From NCBI GenBank assembly GCA_955652345.1, contig CATPBV010000310.1, positions 1 through 5,268 on the forward strand: a DNA stretch of 5,268 nucleotides. Direction: 5' to 3'. The position numbers and the translations under genes were made by a program. Source of the stretch: an uncultured Solirubrobacteraceae bacterium. Its GTDB lineage: Bacteria > Actinomycetota > Thermoleophilia > Solirubrobacterales > Solirubrobacteraceae. This document shows, one piece after another, positions 1 to 5,268 of this stretch. The notes under the pieces were generated by a model. It saw nothing but the letters and a program-made list of their open reading frames with translations. It was not told where the DNA came from and ran no database searches. Positions within the stretch are counted from its first letter, which is position 1; the number at the start of each line of letters is the position of its first letter.

Positions 1-725
1 CCAGATCCGAGGATCTTGGCCTTCTGCGCGGCGAACTCCTGGTCGGTGAGCGCGCCCTTCGCGTGCAGCTCGCTCAGCTTCTCGAGCAGCTCGACGTCAT
101 CGCCGACCGCGCCACCGGTCGAGTCGGGCGGGCCGGCACCAGCCCCAGCCGCGCGGAGCTGATCGACATCGATCCCCTGCCCTTTGAGCATCCCCAAGAC
201 CTGTTGGCGGAGCGCCGGATCGCTGCGGGCATCGATCACGATGCCGGATGAGCTCACCGCCCCGCCGGGGGCGCCCGACTGCGCGCCCCCAGCTCCCGCC
301 TGGTTCATCGACTGCGCTAGCTGATCGGCCAAGCGAGTCGCCTGGGTCGAGCTGCTGTCGACCTCATCCCAGCGAATGATGAACTTCGTCGGCTGGGCAC
401 GTTCGACCGTCACCGGCAGGTCGGCGCCCGCCTGCGGCCACTTGGAGGTCGACGCCAGCCCACTGTGCTCGACCGGGCTCGCGGGAATCCCGGGCGCCTG
501 GATGACGCCGGTGAGGCTGTAGTTCGAGGCCGACGCGTTCCACGGCGGCATGCTTGCGCTAACCACGTGCAGCGTGCCGTCGACGGGATCCTTGATCGAC
601 TTGAGCCGCAGGCCCATGAAGCCGCTGCTGCGCGCCAGGGCAAACGCCGCCAAGAAGCAGAGCACGATGACACCGCTTACGAGCGGCACAATCAGCGCGG
701 TATTGATAGCGGCGTCGAACAGCAT
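1..725 (-). CDS. SHOCT-domain membrane-anchored protein (3' end outside window)
   Basis: Reading the minus strand from ATG at 725-723 gives 241 codons open to the window edge. Residues about 8-31 (ALIVPLVSGVIVLCFLAAFA core) form one strong hydrophobic membrane segment at the N-terminus. Residues about 70-121 form a compact region rich in beta-type residues, with SGLAS, KWPQAGADLPVTVERA and a closing IIRWDEV; this resembles the soluble part of actinobacterial SHOCT proteins. Gly/Ala/Ser-rich linkers (141-160, 193-208) flank a short helical piece, DARSDPALRQQVLGMLKGQG (165-184). Residues 211-239 fit the SHOCT consensus (LEKLSELHAKGALTDQEFAAQKAKIL), a short C-terminal domain of unknown role usually found at the extreme end, so only a few codons should be missing. 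No Shine-Dalgarno precedes the ATG. A TTG at 764-762 with GAGG six bases upstream would add 13 residues, but the ATG places the membrane segment at the N-terminus as expected. Divergent from pyk. Function unknown. Confidence 0.85.
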   Translation of the reverse strand, partial: MLFDAAINTALIVPLVSGVIVLCFLAAFALARSSGFMGLRLKSIKDPVDGTLHVVSASMPPWNASASNYSLTGVIQAPGIPASPVEHSGLASTSKWPQAGADLPVTVERAQPTKFIIRWDEVDSSSTQATRLADQLAQSMNQAGAGGAQSGAPGGAVSSSGIVIDARSDPALRQQVLGMLKGQGIDVDQLRAAGAGAGPPDSTGGAVGDDVELLEKLSELHAKGALTDQEFAAQKAKILGS

Positions 726-883
726 TCTGTGTGCGCCAGAAGTCCGGTCCCGGGCTCCTTCCAAGGACGGCCTCGGCCTACGGGCAGGTTTATCGGCGCG
801 GCCCCTCGATTCTTGAGCGGCGCGGGTTGCGCACCATGGGTCCCGGTTACTTGCTCATGACGGGGGACCACGCCGGCGTTCAG

Positions 884-889
884 TAGCGT
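884..889 (+). promoter_or_regulatory. possible -10 element of pyk (TAGCGT)
   Basis: TAGCGT matches the TANNNT -10 pattern of GC-rich bacteria and lies 11 nt before the pyk ATG. A transcript starting about 7 nt downstream would carry a leader of only a few bases, consistent with the absence of a Shine-Dalgarno. No convincing -35 is present at 16-18 bp spacing, so this rests on position and on the same arrangement at the other genes of the window. Confidence 0.35.
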
Positions 890-900
890 CCCGCGTTGAT

Positions 901-2307
901 ATGCGCCGCACGAAGATCGTTGCCACGATCGGGCCCGCCTCCAGGGATCCGGAGACCCTCACGGCTATGGTCAGGGCCGGCCTCGACGTCGCCCGCCTGA
1001 ACTTCTCGCACGGCACCCGGGAACTGCACGCCGAGAACGCCAAGCGCGTGCGCGACGCCGCCGGGCGGGTCGGACGCCAGGTGGCGATCCTCCAGGACCT
1101 GCCCGGGCCGAAGATCCGCATCGGCGCGCTCCAGGACGACACCGTCGAGCTCAAGCCGGGGGAAAAGGTGGTCCTGGCATGCGGCTCGGATGCCGTCGGA
1201 AACGAGCACTCGATGTCCGTGAGCTGGAACGGGCTTGCGGGCGCTGTCGACCCGGAAGATGTGATCTACCTCGCCGACGGCGCAATCCGCCTTCGGGTCA
1301 GCGGCGTGCGGCAGGGCGACGGGGAGATCGAGACGCTCGTCGAGATCGGTGGAACCGTCGCCTCCCGCCAGGGGCTCAACATCCCTGGATCAATGAGGGG
1401 CTTGGCGGCGGTCCCGCACGAGGATCTCGAGATGCTCCAGTTCGGTGAGTCGATCGGCGTCGACCTGGTGGCGCTGTCGTTCGTTCGAACCGCCGAGGAC
1501 GTGACGAGCGTGCGGCGCCACACCCGCCTGCCGCTGATCGCCAAGATCGAAAAGCCGCAAGCGATGGCGGCGGCCGACGAGATCATCCGCGCTGCCGACT
1601 GTGTGATGGTCGCCCGAGGCGATCTCGGCATCGAGCTGCCGATCGAGGAGGTCCCGATGGCGCAGAAGCAGCTCCTGCGGATCGCCGGCCGGCTGGCGCG
1701 TCCCTCGATCACCGCGACGCAGATGCTCGACTCGATGGTGAACTCCAGGCGGCCCACCCGCGCCGAGGTCACCGACGTCGCAAACGCGATCCTCGACGGG
1801 ACCGACGCCGTGATGCTCTCTCAGGAGACGGCGATCGGCTCCTACCCGGTACAGGCGATCGAGATGATGGCTTCGATCGCCGAGCACACAGAGCATTCGC
1901 TCCCATACCGCCGCTGGAACGAGGAGCGGGTCAGGCGCGACGCCCGGGACCCCGCGTACACGGTCGCTTACAGCGCCTGCGCGGCTGCCCGGGAGCTCCA
2001 CCTCGCGGCGCTCGTGGTCCCCACGCTGTCCGGGCGCTCGGCGCGACTGCTCTCGGCGCATCGCCCGCAGGTGCCGATCTACGCGCTCTCGCCGGGCAGG
2101 GAGACGGTCCGCCGCTGTGGCCTGATGTGGGGGGTGCAGGCCGCCTCGATGCGCAAGCACGAGACGACCGAGGCGCTGATCGCGGATGCCGCCCGGCGCG
2201 TTGTGGAGCTGGACTGGGTCAAGCCAGGCGCGCGGGTGGCGATCACGGCCGGACTACCGAGCGGGCGTCCCGGGACGACCAGCTTGATGCAGATCCAGCG
2301 CGTCTGA
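901..2307 (+). CDS. pyk: pyruvate kinase
   Basis: This 468-residue protein transfers the phosphate of phosphoenolpyruvate to ADP, giving pyruvate and ATP in the last step of glycolysis; cytoplasmic, normally a homotetramer. It starts with the family opening TKIVATIGPAS (4-14). Substrate and K+ site residues R32, N34 and S36 lie in ARLNFSHG, and D66 in LQDLPGPKIR. The lid (B) domain spans about 70-165. The second half of the barrel carries LIAKIEKPQA with catalytic K215 and metal ligand E217, VARGDLGIELP with metal ligand D241, and SITATQML with T273. RPTRAEVTDVANAILDGTDAVMLS is fully conserved in style. The C-terminal regulatory domain (about 325-468) is present, including TLSGRSARL (375-383), the phosphate-loop position where sugar-phosphate or nucleotide effectors bind in homologues. 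Length is normal and no active-site residue is missing. The ATG gives the expected N-terminus. It is divergent from the SHOCT gene and convergent with the UbiB gene, so probably monocistronic. Confidence 0.97.
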   Translation: MRRTKIVATIGPASRDPETLTAMVRAGLDVARLNFSHGTRELHAENAKRVRDAAGRVGRQVAILQDLPGPKIRIGALQDDTVELKPGEKVVLACGSDAVGNEHSMSVSWNGLAGAVDPEDVIYLADGAIRLRVSGVRQGDGEIETLVEIGGTVASRQGLNIPGSMRGLAAVPHEDLEMLQFGESIGVDLVALSFVRTAEDVTSVRRHTRLPLIAKIEKPQAMAAADEIIRAADCVMVARGDLGIELPIEEVPMAQKQLLRIAGRLARPSITATQMLDSMVNSRRPTRAEVTDVANAILDGTDAVMLSQETAIGSYPVQAIEMMASIAEHTEHSLPYRRWNEERVRRDARDPAYTVAYSACAAARELHLAALVVPTLSGRSARLLSAHRPQVPIYALSPGRETVRRCGLMWGVQAASMRKHETTEALIADAARRVVELDWVKPGARVAITAGLPSGRPGTTSLMQIQRV

Positions 2308-2313
2308 GCGAGC

Positions 2314-2337
2314 CGCCCGCGGTGACGTGCCCGGGCG
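2314..2337. terminator. GC-rich hairpin in the convergent gap, possible bidirectional terminator
   Basis: CGCCCG (2314-2319) pairs perfectly with CGGGCG (2332-2337). A further GG/CC pair inside, after one bulged base, leaves a loop of about 7 nt. It sits in the 35-bp gap between the pyk stop and the stop of the opposing UbiB gene, where a shared terminator is expected. There is no T-tract on either side and such GC stems arise easily by chance here, so intrinsic termination is uncertain. Confidence 0.3.
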
Positions 2338-2342
2338 CGCCG

Positions 2343-3725
2343 CTAGGCGGCCGCGCGCTCGAAGAACTCGGCCTCCTCGAGACCGAGCTCCGTGGCTGGA
2401 GCGTCGCCGTAGAACCACTCGCGGGCGATCCGGTGGAAGTTGCCGGTCGCGTGCAGCTGTGCGATCACCGCAAGCGTGAGGACCTCCATGCGACGGCCGA
2501 AGATGTGGTCGGGGGGCGCCGACTCGTGGCGCAGCTGGCCGAAGTACTCCGAGCGGGGGTCGCTCATGTCGATCAGCACCTGGGTGGCGTACTCGGGGGT
2601 CAGCCGCATCTCCTGGTCGACCGTGTACCAAGACGTTGCCGCCCGGAAGTGGGCCAGCACCCGCTGGGGATCGAACTTCTCCGGCTCCGGGAAGAACCCG
2701 ACCTCAGTCCCCAGCCGCATGATCGAATCGGCGTCGCCCTCGATGATCCCTCGCGCCACCGCGATCTCGAGCTCGACCGTTCCCGGCGGCATGCGCTTGA
2801 ACAGCCCGAAGTCGATGAATGCCATCCGCCCGTCGGCCAGCAGCATCGAGTTGCCCGGGTGCGGGTCACCGGAGAACTGGTGATGGCGGTACAGGCACCC
2901 GAAGTAGAAGCGGAACAGGATCTCCCCGATTCTGTCGCGCTGGTCCTGTGGATAGCTCTTCAGCTCTTCGAAGCCGGTGCCCTCGACGTACTCGCTGACC
3001 AGCACCCGCTCGCGCGAGAGCGAGCTGACGACCGCCGGCACGACGATGAACGGATGGCCGCGGAAGATCCGAGAGAGGGTGCGCTGGTTCTGCGCCTCGA
3101 GCTCGTAGTCGAGCTCTTCCTCGATCCGGTTGCGAATCTCCTTTCCGATCGCCTTGGGGTCCATGCCCGGGGCGATCCGCTTCGCGAGGCGCAGGATCAA
3201 GCCCAGGTTCTGCATGTCGGCGCGGACCGCGGCCGCGACGCCCGGGTACTGCACCTTGACGGCGACGGGCCGCCCGTCGGGAAGCACCGCCCGGTAGACC
3301 TGGCCGATCGAGGCGGCGGCGATCGGCTCCTCGTCGAAGTCGCCGAAGATCTCCTGCAAGCGGTCGTCGAGCTCTTCCTCGATCACCTTTCGCATGTCCC
3401 TGAAGGTCACCGTGGGAGCTGCGTCGCGCAGCGCCGCGAGCCGATGCTGAAACTCCTGGCGGTACTCCTCAGGGACGAGGCCGACGTCCAGGAACGACAT
3501 CACCTGGCCGACCTTCATCGCGGCGCCCTTCATCGTGCCGAGCGCCGAGACGATCTGCTCGGCGGCCTCGAGGTGGCGGCGCTCGAGCGCCGCCTCGCGC
3601 CCGTCCTTGTCGCGAGCCACGTTTGCCGCATGGGTCCCCGCCTGGCGGATCGCCTGTCCTGCTGCAAGCCCCCCGATCCTGGCGGTGCGCCCCACACGCG
3701 AGGTGGGGATCTTGTCTCTCGCCAC
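2343..3725 (-). CDS. UbiB/ABC1 (AarF) family atypical protein kinase-like ATPase
   Basis: A 460-residue member of the UbiB/COQ8/ABC1 family, which has a protein-kinase-like fold and in studied members supports isoprenoid-quinone or lipid metabolism by ATPase activity. Family marks appear in order. KVGQ (71-74) is the KxGQ motif that covers the active site. The Ala-rich loop IAAASIGQVYRA (135-146) replaces the kinase P-loop. VAVKVQYPG carries invariant K157. EELDYELEA (203-211) contains the ExD motif E204/D206. SGDPHPGN (285-292) supplies catalytic D287 and metal-binding N292, and IDFG has D305. All key residues are intact. I see no hydrophobic C-terminal membrane segment like those of UbiB proper, so attachment to the membrane is not obvious. 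The GTG start is chosen because the Arg/Gly-rich TSRVGRTARIGGL start is usual for the family; no Shine-Dalgarno is seen. It follows the hydrolase gene after 37 bp on the same strand, so an operon is likely. The in vivo substrate cannot be named. Confidence 0.93.
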   Translation of the reverse strand: MARDKIPTSRVGRTARIGGLAAGQAIRQAGTHAANVARDKDGREAALERRHLEAAEQIVSALGTMKGAAMKVGQVMSFLDVGLVPEEYRQEFQHRLAALRDAAPTVTFRDMRKVIEEELDDRLQEIFGDFDEEPIAAASIGQVYRAVLPDGRPVAVKVQYPGVAAAVRADMQNLGLILRLAKRIAPGMDPKAIGKEIRNRIEEELDYELEAQNQRTLSRIFRGHPFIVVPAVVSSLSRERVLVSEYVEGTGFEELKSYPQDQRDRIGEILFRFYFGCLYRHHQFSGDPHPGNSMLLADGRMAFIDFGLFKRMPPGTVELEIAVARGIIEGDADSIMRLGTEVGFFPEPEKFDPQRVLAHFRAATSWYTVDQEMRLTPEYATQVLIDMSDPRSEYFGQLRHESAPPDHIFGRRMEVLTLAVIAQLHATGNFHRIAREWFYGDAPATELGLEEAEFFERAAA

Positions 3726-3736
3726 GTGTGCCAGAG

Positions 3737-3766
3737 ATGCTAGCGGCGCACGGTGTGGAGTCTCAC
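3737..3766 (-). promoter_or_regulatory. possible internal promoter ahead of the UbiB-family gene
   Basis: Read on the minus strand, TAGCAT (3742-3737) fits TANNNT and lies 11 nt before the GTG start, the same spacing as at pyk. GTGAGA (3766-3761), 18 bp upstream, matches the -35 consensus TTGACA at four of six positions and overlaps the stop codon of the upstream hydrolase gene. It could give the UbiB gene transcription independent of the operon. It may also be chance, as read-through across a 37-bp gap is equally plausible. Confidence 0.35.
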
Positions 3767-4512
3767 CGGCTCAGCCGCTGGACCTGCGAGCCGGGAACGA
3801 TGTCGTCGGACCCATCGGGCCATCGCACCCAAGCCTTGTACCCGCCGTCGTAGTCGTCGCCCAGGAGGATCAACGTGGCGGGTTCCCCCAGGGCCATGCA
3901 CGGCTCGCTGCCTTCCGGCTCGAGTCCGCGCCAGATCCGAACGAAGCGGTTGTGCTCGAGTTCGTCGGCGACGGTCGTGGGATCGGTGTGGCCCGGGTGA
4001 ATCCTTGTCTGAGGCGGCAGCTTCAGCAGCGTGTCCATGATCGAGGACCGGAGGTCCGCGTACGTGGTGTGGCCGGGAGCGTGGACACCGCCGACCGAGC
4101 CCTTGAACAGCGTGTCGCCGGTGAACACGTCGCTTCCGTTGACGAGCAGCGACAGCATGCCAGCGGTGTGGCCCGGTGTGTGAAGCGGCTCGATCTCGAG
4201 TGTTCCGCTGTCGATCTTGGCGTGGGGCTCCATCGTCCCGGTCGCGCCGCGCACACGCTCGCGCTCGAGCCCGTGAATCAGGACCGGCGTGCCGGGATGG
4301 CGTTCGAGGACGCGGTCCAGCTCGGCCACATGATCATGGTGATGGTGAGTGAGCAGGACATGGGTGAGCTCGAGCTGGCCGCGGTCGAGGACCTGCAGAA
4401 GCGGGTCGACCGGGCCGCCGGCGTCGACCATCACCGCGTGCCCACCCGGCTCGTCGGCCACCAGGTAGGTGTTCGACAGCCAGTGCTCCTCCATCGAGCG
4501 CTCGATGATCAC
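3763..4512 (-). CDS. MBL-fold metallohydrolase, glyoxalase II-like, with C-terminal extension
   Basis: This 249-residue protein has the metallo-beta-lactamase fold of the glyoxalase II/YcbL group; such enzymes hydrolyse thioesters such as S-lactoyl-thiols through a binuclear metal site. Visible metal ligands are THHHHDH (55-61, giving H56, H58, D60, H61), H115 in HTPGHT, bridging D133 in FTGDTLF, and H175 in HPGHTDPTT. The HPGHxxPTT...ExxxNxF ending is closer to YcbL-like enzymes than to classical GloB, and the helical substrate domain of eukaryotic-type glyoxalase II is absent. Instead residues about 198-249 form an extra module (GEPATLILL, DYDGGYKAWVRWPDG, IVPGSQVQ), probably a small beta domain. 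The GTG start (4512-4510) is preferred over ATG at 4494 because a TANNNT element lies exactly 7 nt upstream; upstream sequence in frame runs antisense to gloA. It is head-to-head with gloA and probably co-transcribed with the UbiB gene. Glyoxalase II activity is inferred from fold and neighbour; other thioester or related substrates are possible. Confidence 0.88.
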   Translation of the reverse strand: MIIERSMEEHWLSNTYLVADEPGGHAVMVDAGGPVDPLLQVLDRGQLELTHVLLTHHHHDHVAELDRVLERHPGTPVLIHGLERERVRGATGTMEPHAKIDSGTLEIEPLHTPGHTAGMLSLLVNGSDVFTGDTLFKGSVGGVHAPGHTTYADLRSSIMDTLLKLPPQTRIHPGHTDPTTVADELEHNRFVRIWRGLEPEGSEPCMALGEPATLILLGDDYDGGYKAWVRWPDGSDDIVPGSQVQRLSR

Positions 4513-4519
4513 TCCCGAG

Positions 4520-4525
4520 AGCCTA
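4520..4525 (-). promoter_or_regulatory. -10 element of the MBL hydrolase gene (TAGGCT on minus strand), leaderless geometry
   Basis: On the minus strand TAGGCT fits TANNNT and is followed by exactly 7 nt before the GTG start. This is the spacing at which transcription would begin on the first base of the start codon, as in actinobacterial leaderless genes. No -35-like hexamer is evident 16-18 bp upstream. It shares T and A at 4524-4525 with the opposing -10 of gloA. Confidence 0.5.
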
Positions 4526-4529
4526 TCCT
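4524..4529 (+). promoter_or_regulatory. -10 element of gloA (TATCCT)
   Basis: TATCCT fits TANNNT and lies 10 nt before the GTG of gloA, giving a predicted leader of about 3-4 nt. The intergenic gap is only 27 bp, so any promoter for gloA must lie here or inside the opposing gene. There is no Shine-Dalgarno and no clear -35. It overlaps the opposing -10 by two bases. Confidence 0.45.
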
Positions 4530-4539
4530 GTGGGTCCTC

Positions 4540-4920
4540 GTGAGCCTGATCCACACCTGCTACCGGATCTTCGACGTCGACCGCTCGGTCGCGTTCTACC
4601 AGGCGCTCGGCTTCGAGGAGAGGCGGCGCATGCCGATTCGCGACGAGGCGATCAACGTGTTCATGAGCCTCCCGGACGACGGGCCCGAGCCGCGCCTGGA
4701 GCTCACCTACAACTTCGGGCGCACCGAGCCGTATGACATCGGCACGGGCTACGGCCACATCGCGATCACCACGGAGGACCTCGACGGCACCCTTGGGCGC
4801 CTCAAGGAGCAGGGGATCGAGCCCGAGCGCCCGCCGTACACGATCCGGGACGGCGGCTCCCGCCTGTGTTTCGTGCGCGACCCCGACGGCTACCGAATCG
4901 AGCTGATCGAGCGAGACTGA
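4540..4920 (+). CDS. gloA: glyoxalase I (lactoylglutathione lyase type), VOC superfamily
   Basis: A 126-residue vicinal-oxygen-chelate protein that closely follows the plan of bacterial glyoxalase I. Such enzymes isomerise the hemithioacetal of methylglyoxal and a thiol (glutathione in most species) to S-lactoyl-thiol. The four metal ligands are in place: H5 (LIHTCYRI), E54 (LELTYNFG), H73 (GTGYGHIAI) and E121 (DPDGYRIELIE), nearly the same numbering as in the E. coli enzyme. Its short length fits the nickel-type bacterial class rather than the longer zinc-type eukaryotic enzymes. The GTG start places H5 at its usual position; the open frame upstream runs antisense to other genes. It is divergent from a glyoxalase-II-like hydrolase, supporting a role in methylglyoxal detoxification. 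The cofactor thiol is unknown: most actinobacteria make mycothiol, though glutathione is reported in some deep lineages. A related VOC dioxygenase or epimerase is less likely given LELTYN and GTGYGHIA. Confidence 0.9.
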   Translation: MSLIHTCYRIFDVDRSVAFYQALGFEERRRMPIRDEAINVFMSLPDDGPEPRLELTYNFGRTEPYDIGTGYGHIAITTEDLDGTLGRLKEQGIEPERPPYTIRDGGSRLCFVRDPDGYRIELIERD

Positions 4921-4930
4921 CCGGTCGGCG

Positions 4931-5268
4931 ATGGCTGAGACGAGCAAGATCCCCTATCTCCTCGAGCGCCTGTCGCAAGGCGTTGCGGCCCATGACCGCG
5001 AGAACCCGGGACACCGAACGTGGGGTATCGGGATGGCGTACTTCGACATCGAGCGGCTCGGGCTGGAAGAGGGCGAGGAGATCCTTCCCGGCATCGTCCT
5101 GCAGGCCGACGGAGGCACGAGCGGGCAGTTCCGGATCCTGTGCGACGGGGAGCACGGACCCGGGGCCGAGGAGGAGGAAGAGGAAATCGTCGAGGCTATC
5201 GCCTCCGAGGAGATTGCAGAGCCCATCTACGTCCCCGGCCCGTCACGGCCGCTGACGCCGCCGGTTTA
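4931..5268 (+). CDS. acidic hypothetical protein, right end at or beyond window edge
   Basis: ATG at 4931, 10 bp after the gloA stop, opens a frame of 112 codons that runs to the window edge, so it is probably in the same transcript as gloA. I do not recognise the family. Residues 1-76 look like a compact folded part: a short amphipathic helix (IPYLLERLSQGVAAH, 7-21), a motif ENPGHRTWGIGMAYFDIERL (24-43), LPGIVLQADGGTSGQFRILC (52-71). This is followed by a strongly acidic stretch with six consecutive Glu (80-85) and a Pro-rich tail (VPGPSRPLTPP). There is no signal peptide, no membrane segment, and a single Cys (C71). The last two bases of the window are TA in frame, so a stop codon at the next base (TAA or TAG) is quite possible and would make the protein 112 residues. 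No Shine-Dalgarno is seen; translation may be coupled to gloA. Confidence 0.7.
   Translation, partial: MAETSKIPYLLERLSQGVAAHDRENPGHRTWGIGMAYFDIERLGLEEGEEILPGIVLQADGGTSGQFRILCDGEHGPGAEEEEEEIVEAIASEEIAEPIYVPGPSRPLTPPV

Noticed and set aside
465..860. 131-codon plus-strand open frame opposite the SHOCT gene
   Set aside because: The minus strand here encodes the membrane segment and beta-rich region of a convincing SHOCT protein; the plus-strand translation is low-complexity Arg/Ala.
1390..2160. 256-codon minus-strand open frame inside pyk
   Set aside because: It lies wholly opposite conserved pyruvate kinase sequence and its translation is Arg/His-rich without motifs.
2266..2277. Perfect 12-bp palindrome CGTCCCGGGACG near the 3' end of pyk
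   Set aside because: It encodes the conserved Arg-Pro-Gly-Thr of the pyruvate kinase C-terminus, and short GC palindromes are common at this composition.
2127..3743. 538-codon open frame on the plus strand opposite the UbiB-family gene
   Set aside because: Its translation is Arg/Asp/His-rich with no recognisable motif, while the minus strand encodes an intact UbiB protein with every family motif. It is a mirror of codon-position GC bias.
3535..4539. Upstream in-frame extension of gloA, giving a 461-residue fusion
   Set aside because: The extra 335 codons run antisense to the UbiB and MBL genes and show no domain. The GTG at 4540 puts the metal ligand His at residue 5 as in known glyoxalase I.
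4513..4947. 145-codon N-terminal extension of the MBL hydrolase
   Set aside because: It lies antisense to gloA and lacks family features. The hydrolase fold begins right after the GTG at 4512, which has a TANNNT element 7 nt upstream.
5161..5220. Purine-rich GAG/GAA tract as a possible repeat expansion
   Set aside because: It is explained by the acidic Glu-rich stretch of the final coding region, with mixed codons and no regular repeat unit.
1..5268. tRNA, rRNA, CRISPR array, insertion sequence or attachment site
   Set aside because: Almost all the sequence is accounted for by protein genes, and the gaps (175, 35, 37, 27 and 10 bp) show no cloverleaf, regular repeats or terminal inverted repeats.

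Overview
The window is GC-rich DNA (by eye about two thirds G+C) with densely packed genes and strong codon-position bias, which opens long meaningless frames opposite the real genes. GTG starts, the lack of Shine-Dalgarno sequences, TANNNT hexamers just ahead of start codons, an actinobacterial-style SHOCT membrane protein and a DLPGPKIR-type pyruvate kinase point to an actinobacterium. A deep lineage such as Thermoleophilia/Solirubrobacterales is my guess from overall protein character, not something the sequence proves. No RNA gene, mobile element, CRISPR array or long repeat was seen.

Layout, left to right. (1) 1-725, minus strand: a membrane-anchored protein ending in a SHOCT domain, cut by the left edge. 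(2) 726-900: divergent intergenic region. (3) 901-2307, plus strand: complete pyruvate kinase (pyk). (4) 2308-2342: convergent gap with a small GC-rich hairpin. (5) 2343-3725, minus strand: UbiB/ABC1 (AarF, COQ8-like) atypical kinase/ATPase. (6) 3763-4512, minus strand, 37 bp upstream of the UbiB gene: a metallo-beta-lactamase-fold hydrolase resembling glyoxalase II, with an extra C-terminal module. (7) 4540-4920, plus strand: a GloA-type glyoxalase I, divergent from the hydrolase across only 27 bp. (8) 4931 to the right edge, plus strand: an acidic protein I do not recognise, probably co-transcribed with gloA.

The central theme is a head-to-head pair of a glyoxalase I and a glyoxalase-II-like hydrolase, together able in principle to turn a methylglyoxal-thiol adduct into D-lactate plus free thiol. 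Methylglyoxal arises from triose phosphates, so pyruvate kinase nearby fits a central-carbon neighbourhood, but the linkage is inference. The UbiB-family protein probably shares a transcript with the hydrolase.

The most interesting non-coding signal is at 4513-4539. Two -10-like hexamers, AGCCTA (read on minus as TAGGCT) and TATCCT, sit back to back sharing two bases and point at the two divergent GTG starts. All four complete genes have a TANNNT hexamer 7-11 nt before the start codon and no clear ribosome binding site, suggesting leaderless or very short-leader mRNAs. Nothing here amounts to a clearly new biological system; the best leads are the compact bidirectional promoter, the hydrolase's C-terminal module and the unrecognised acidic protein.
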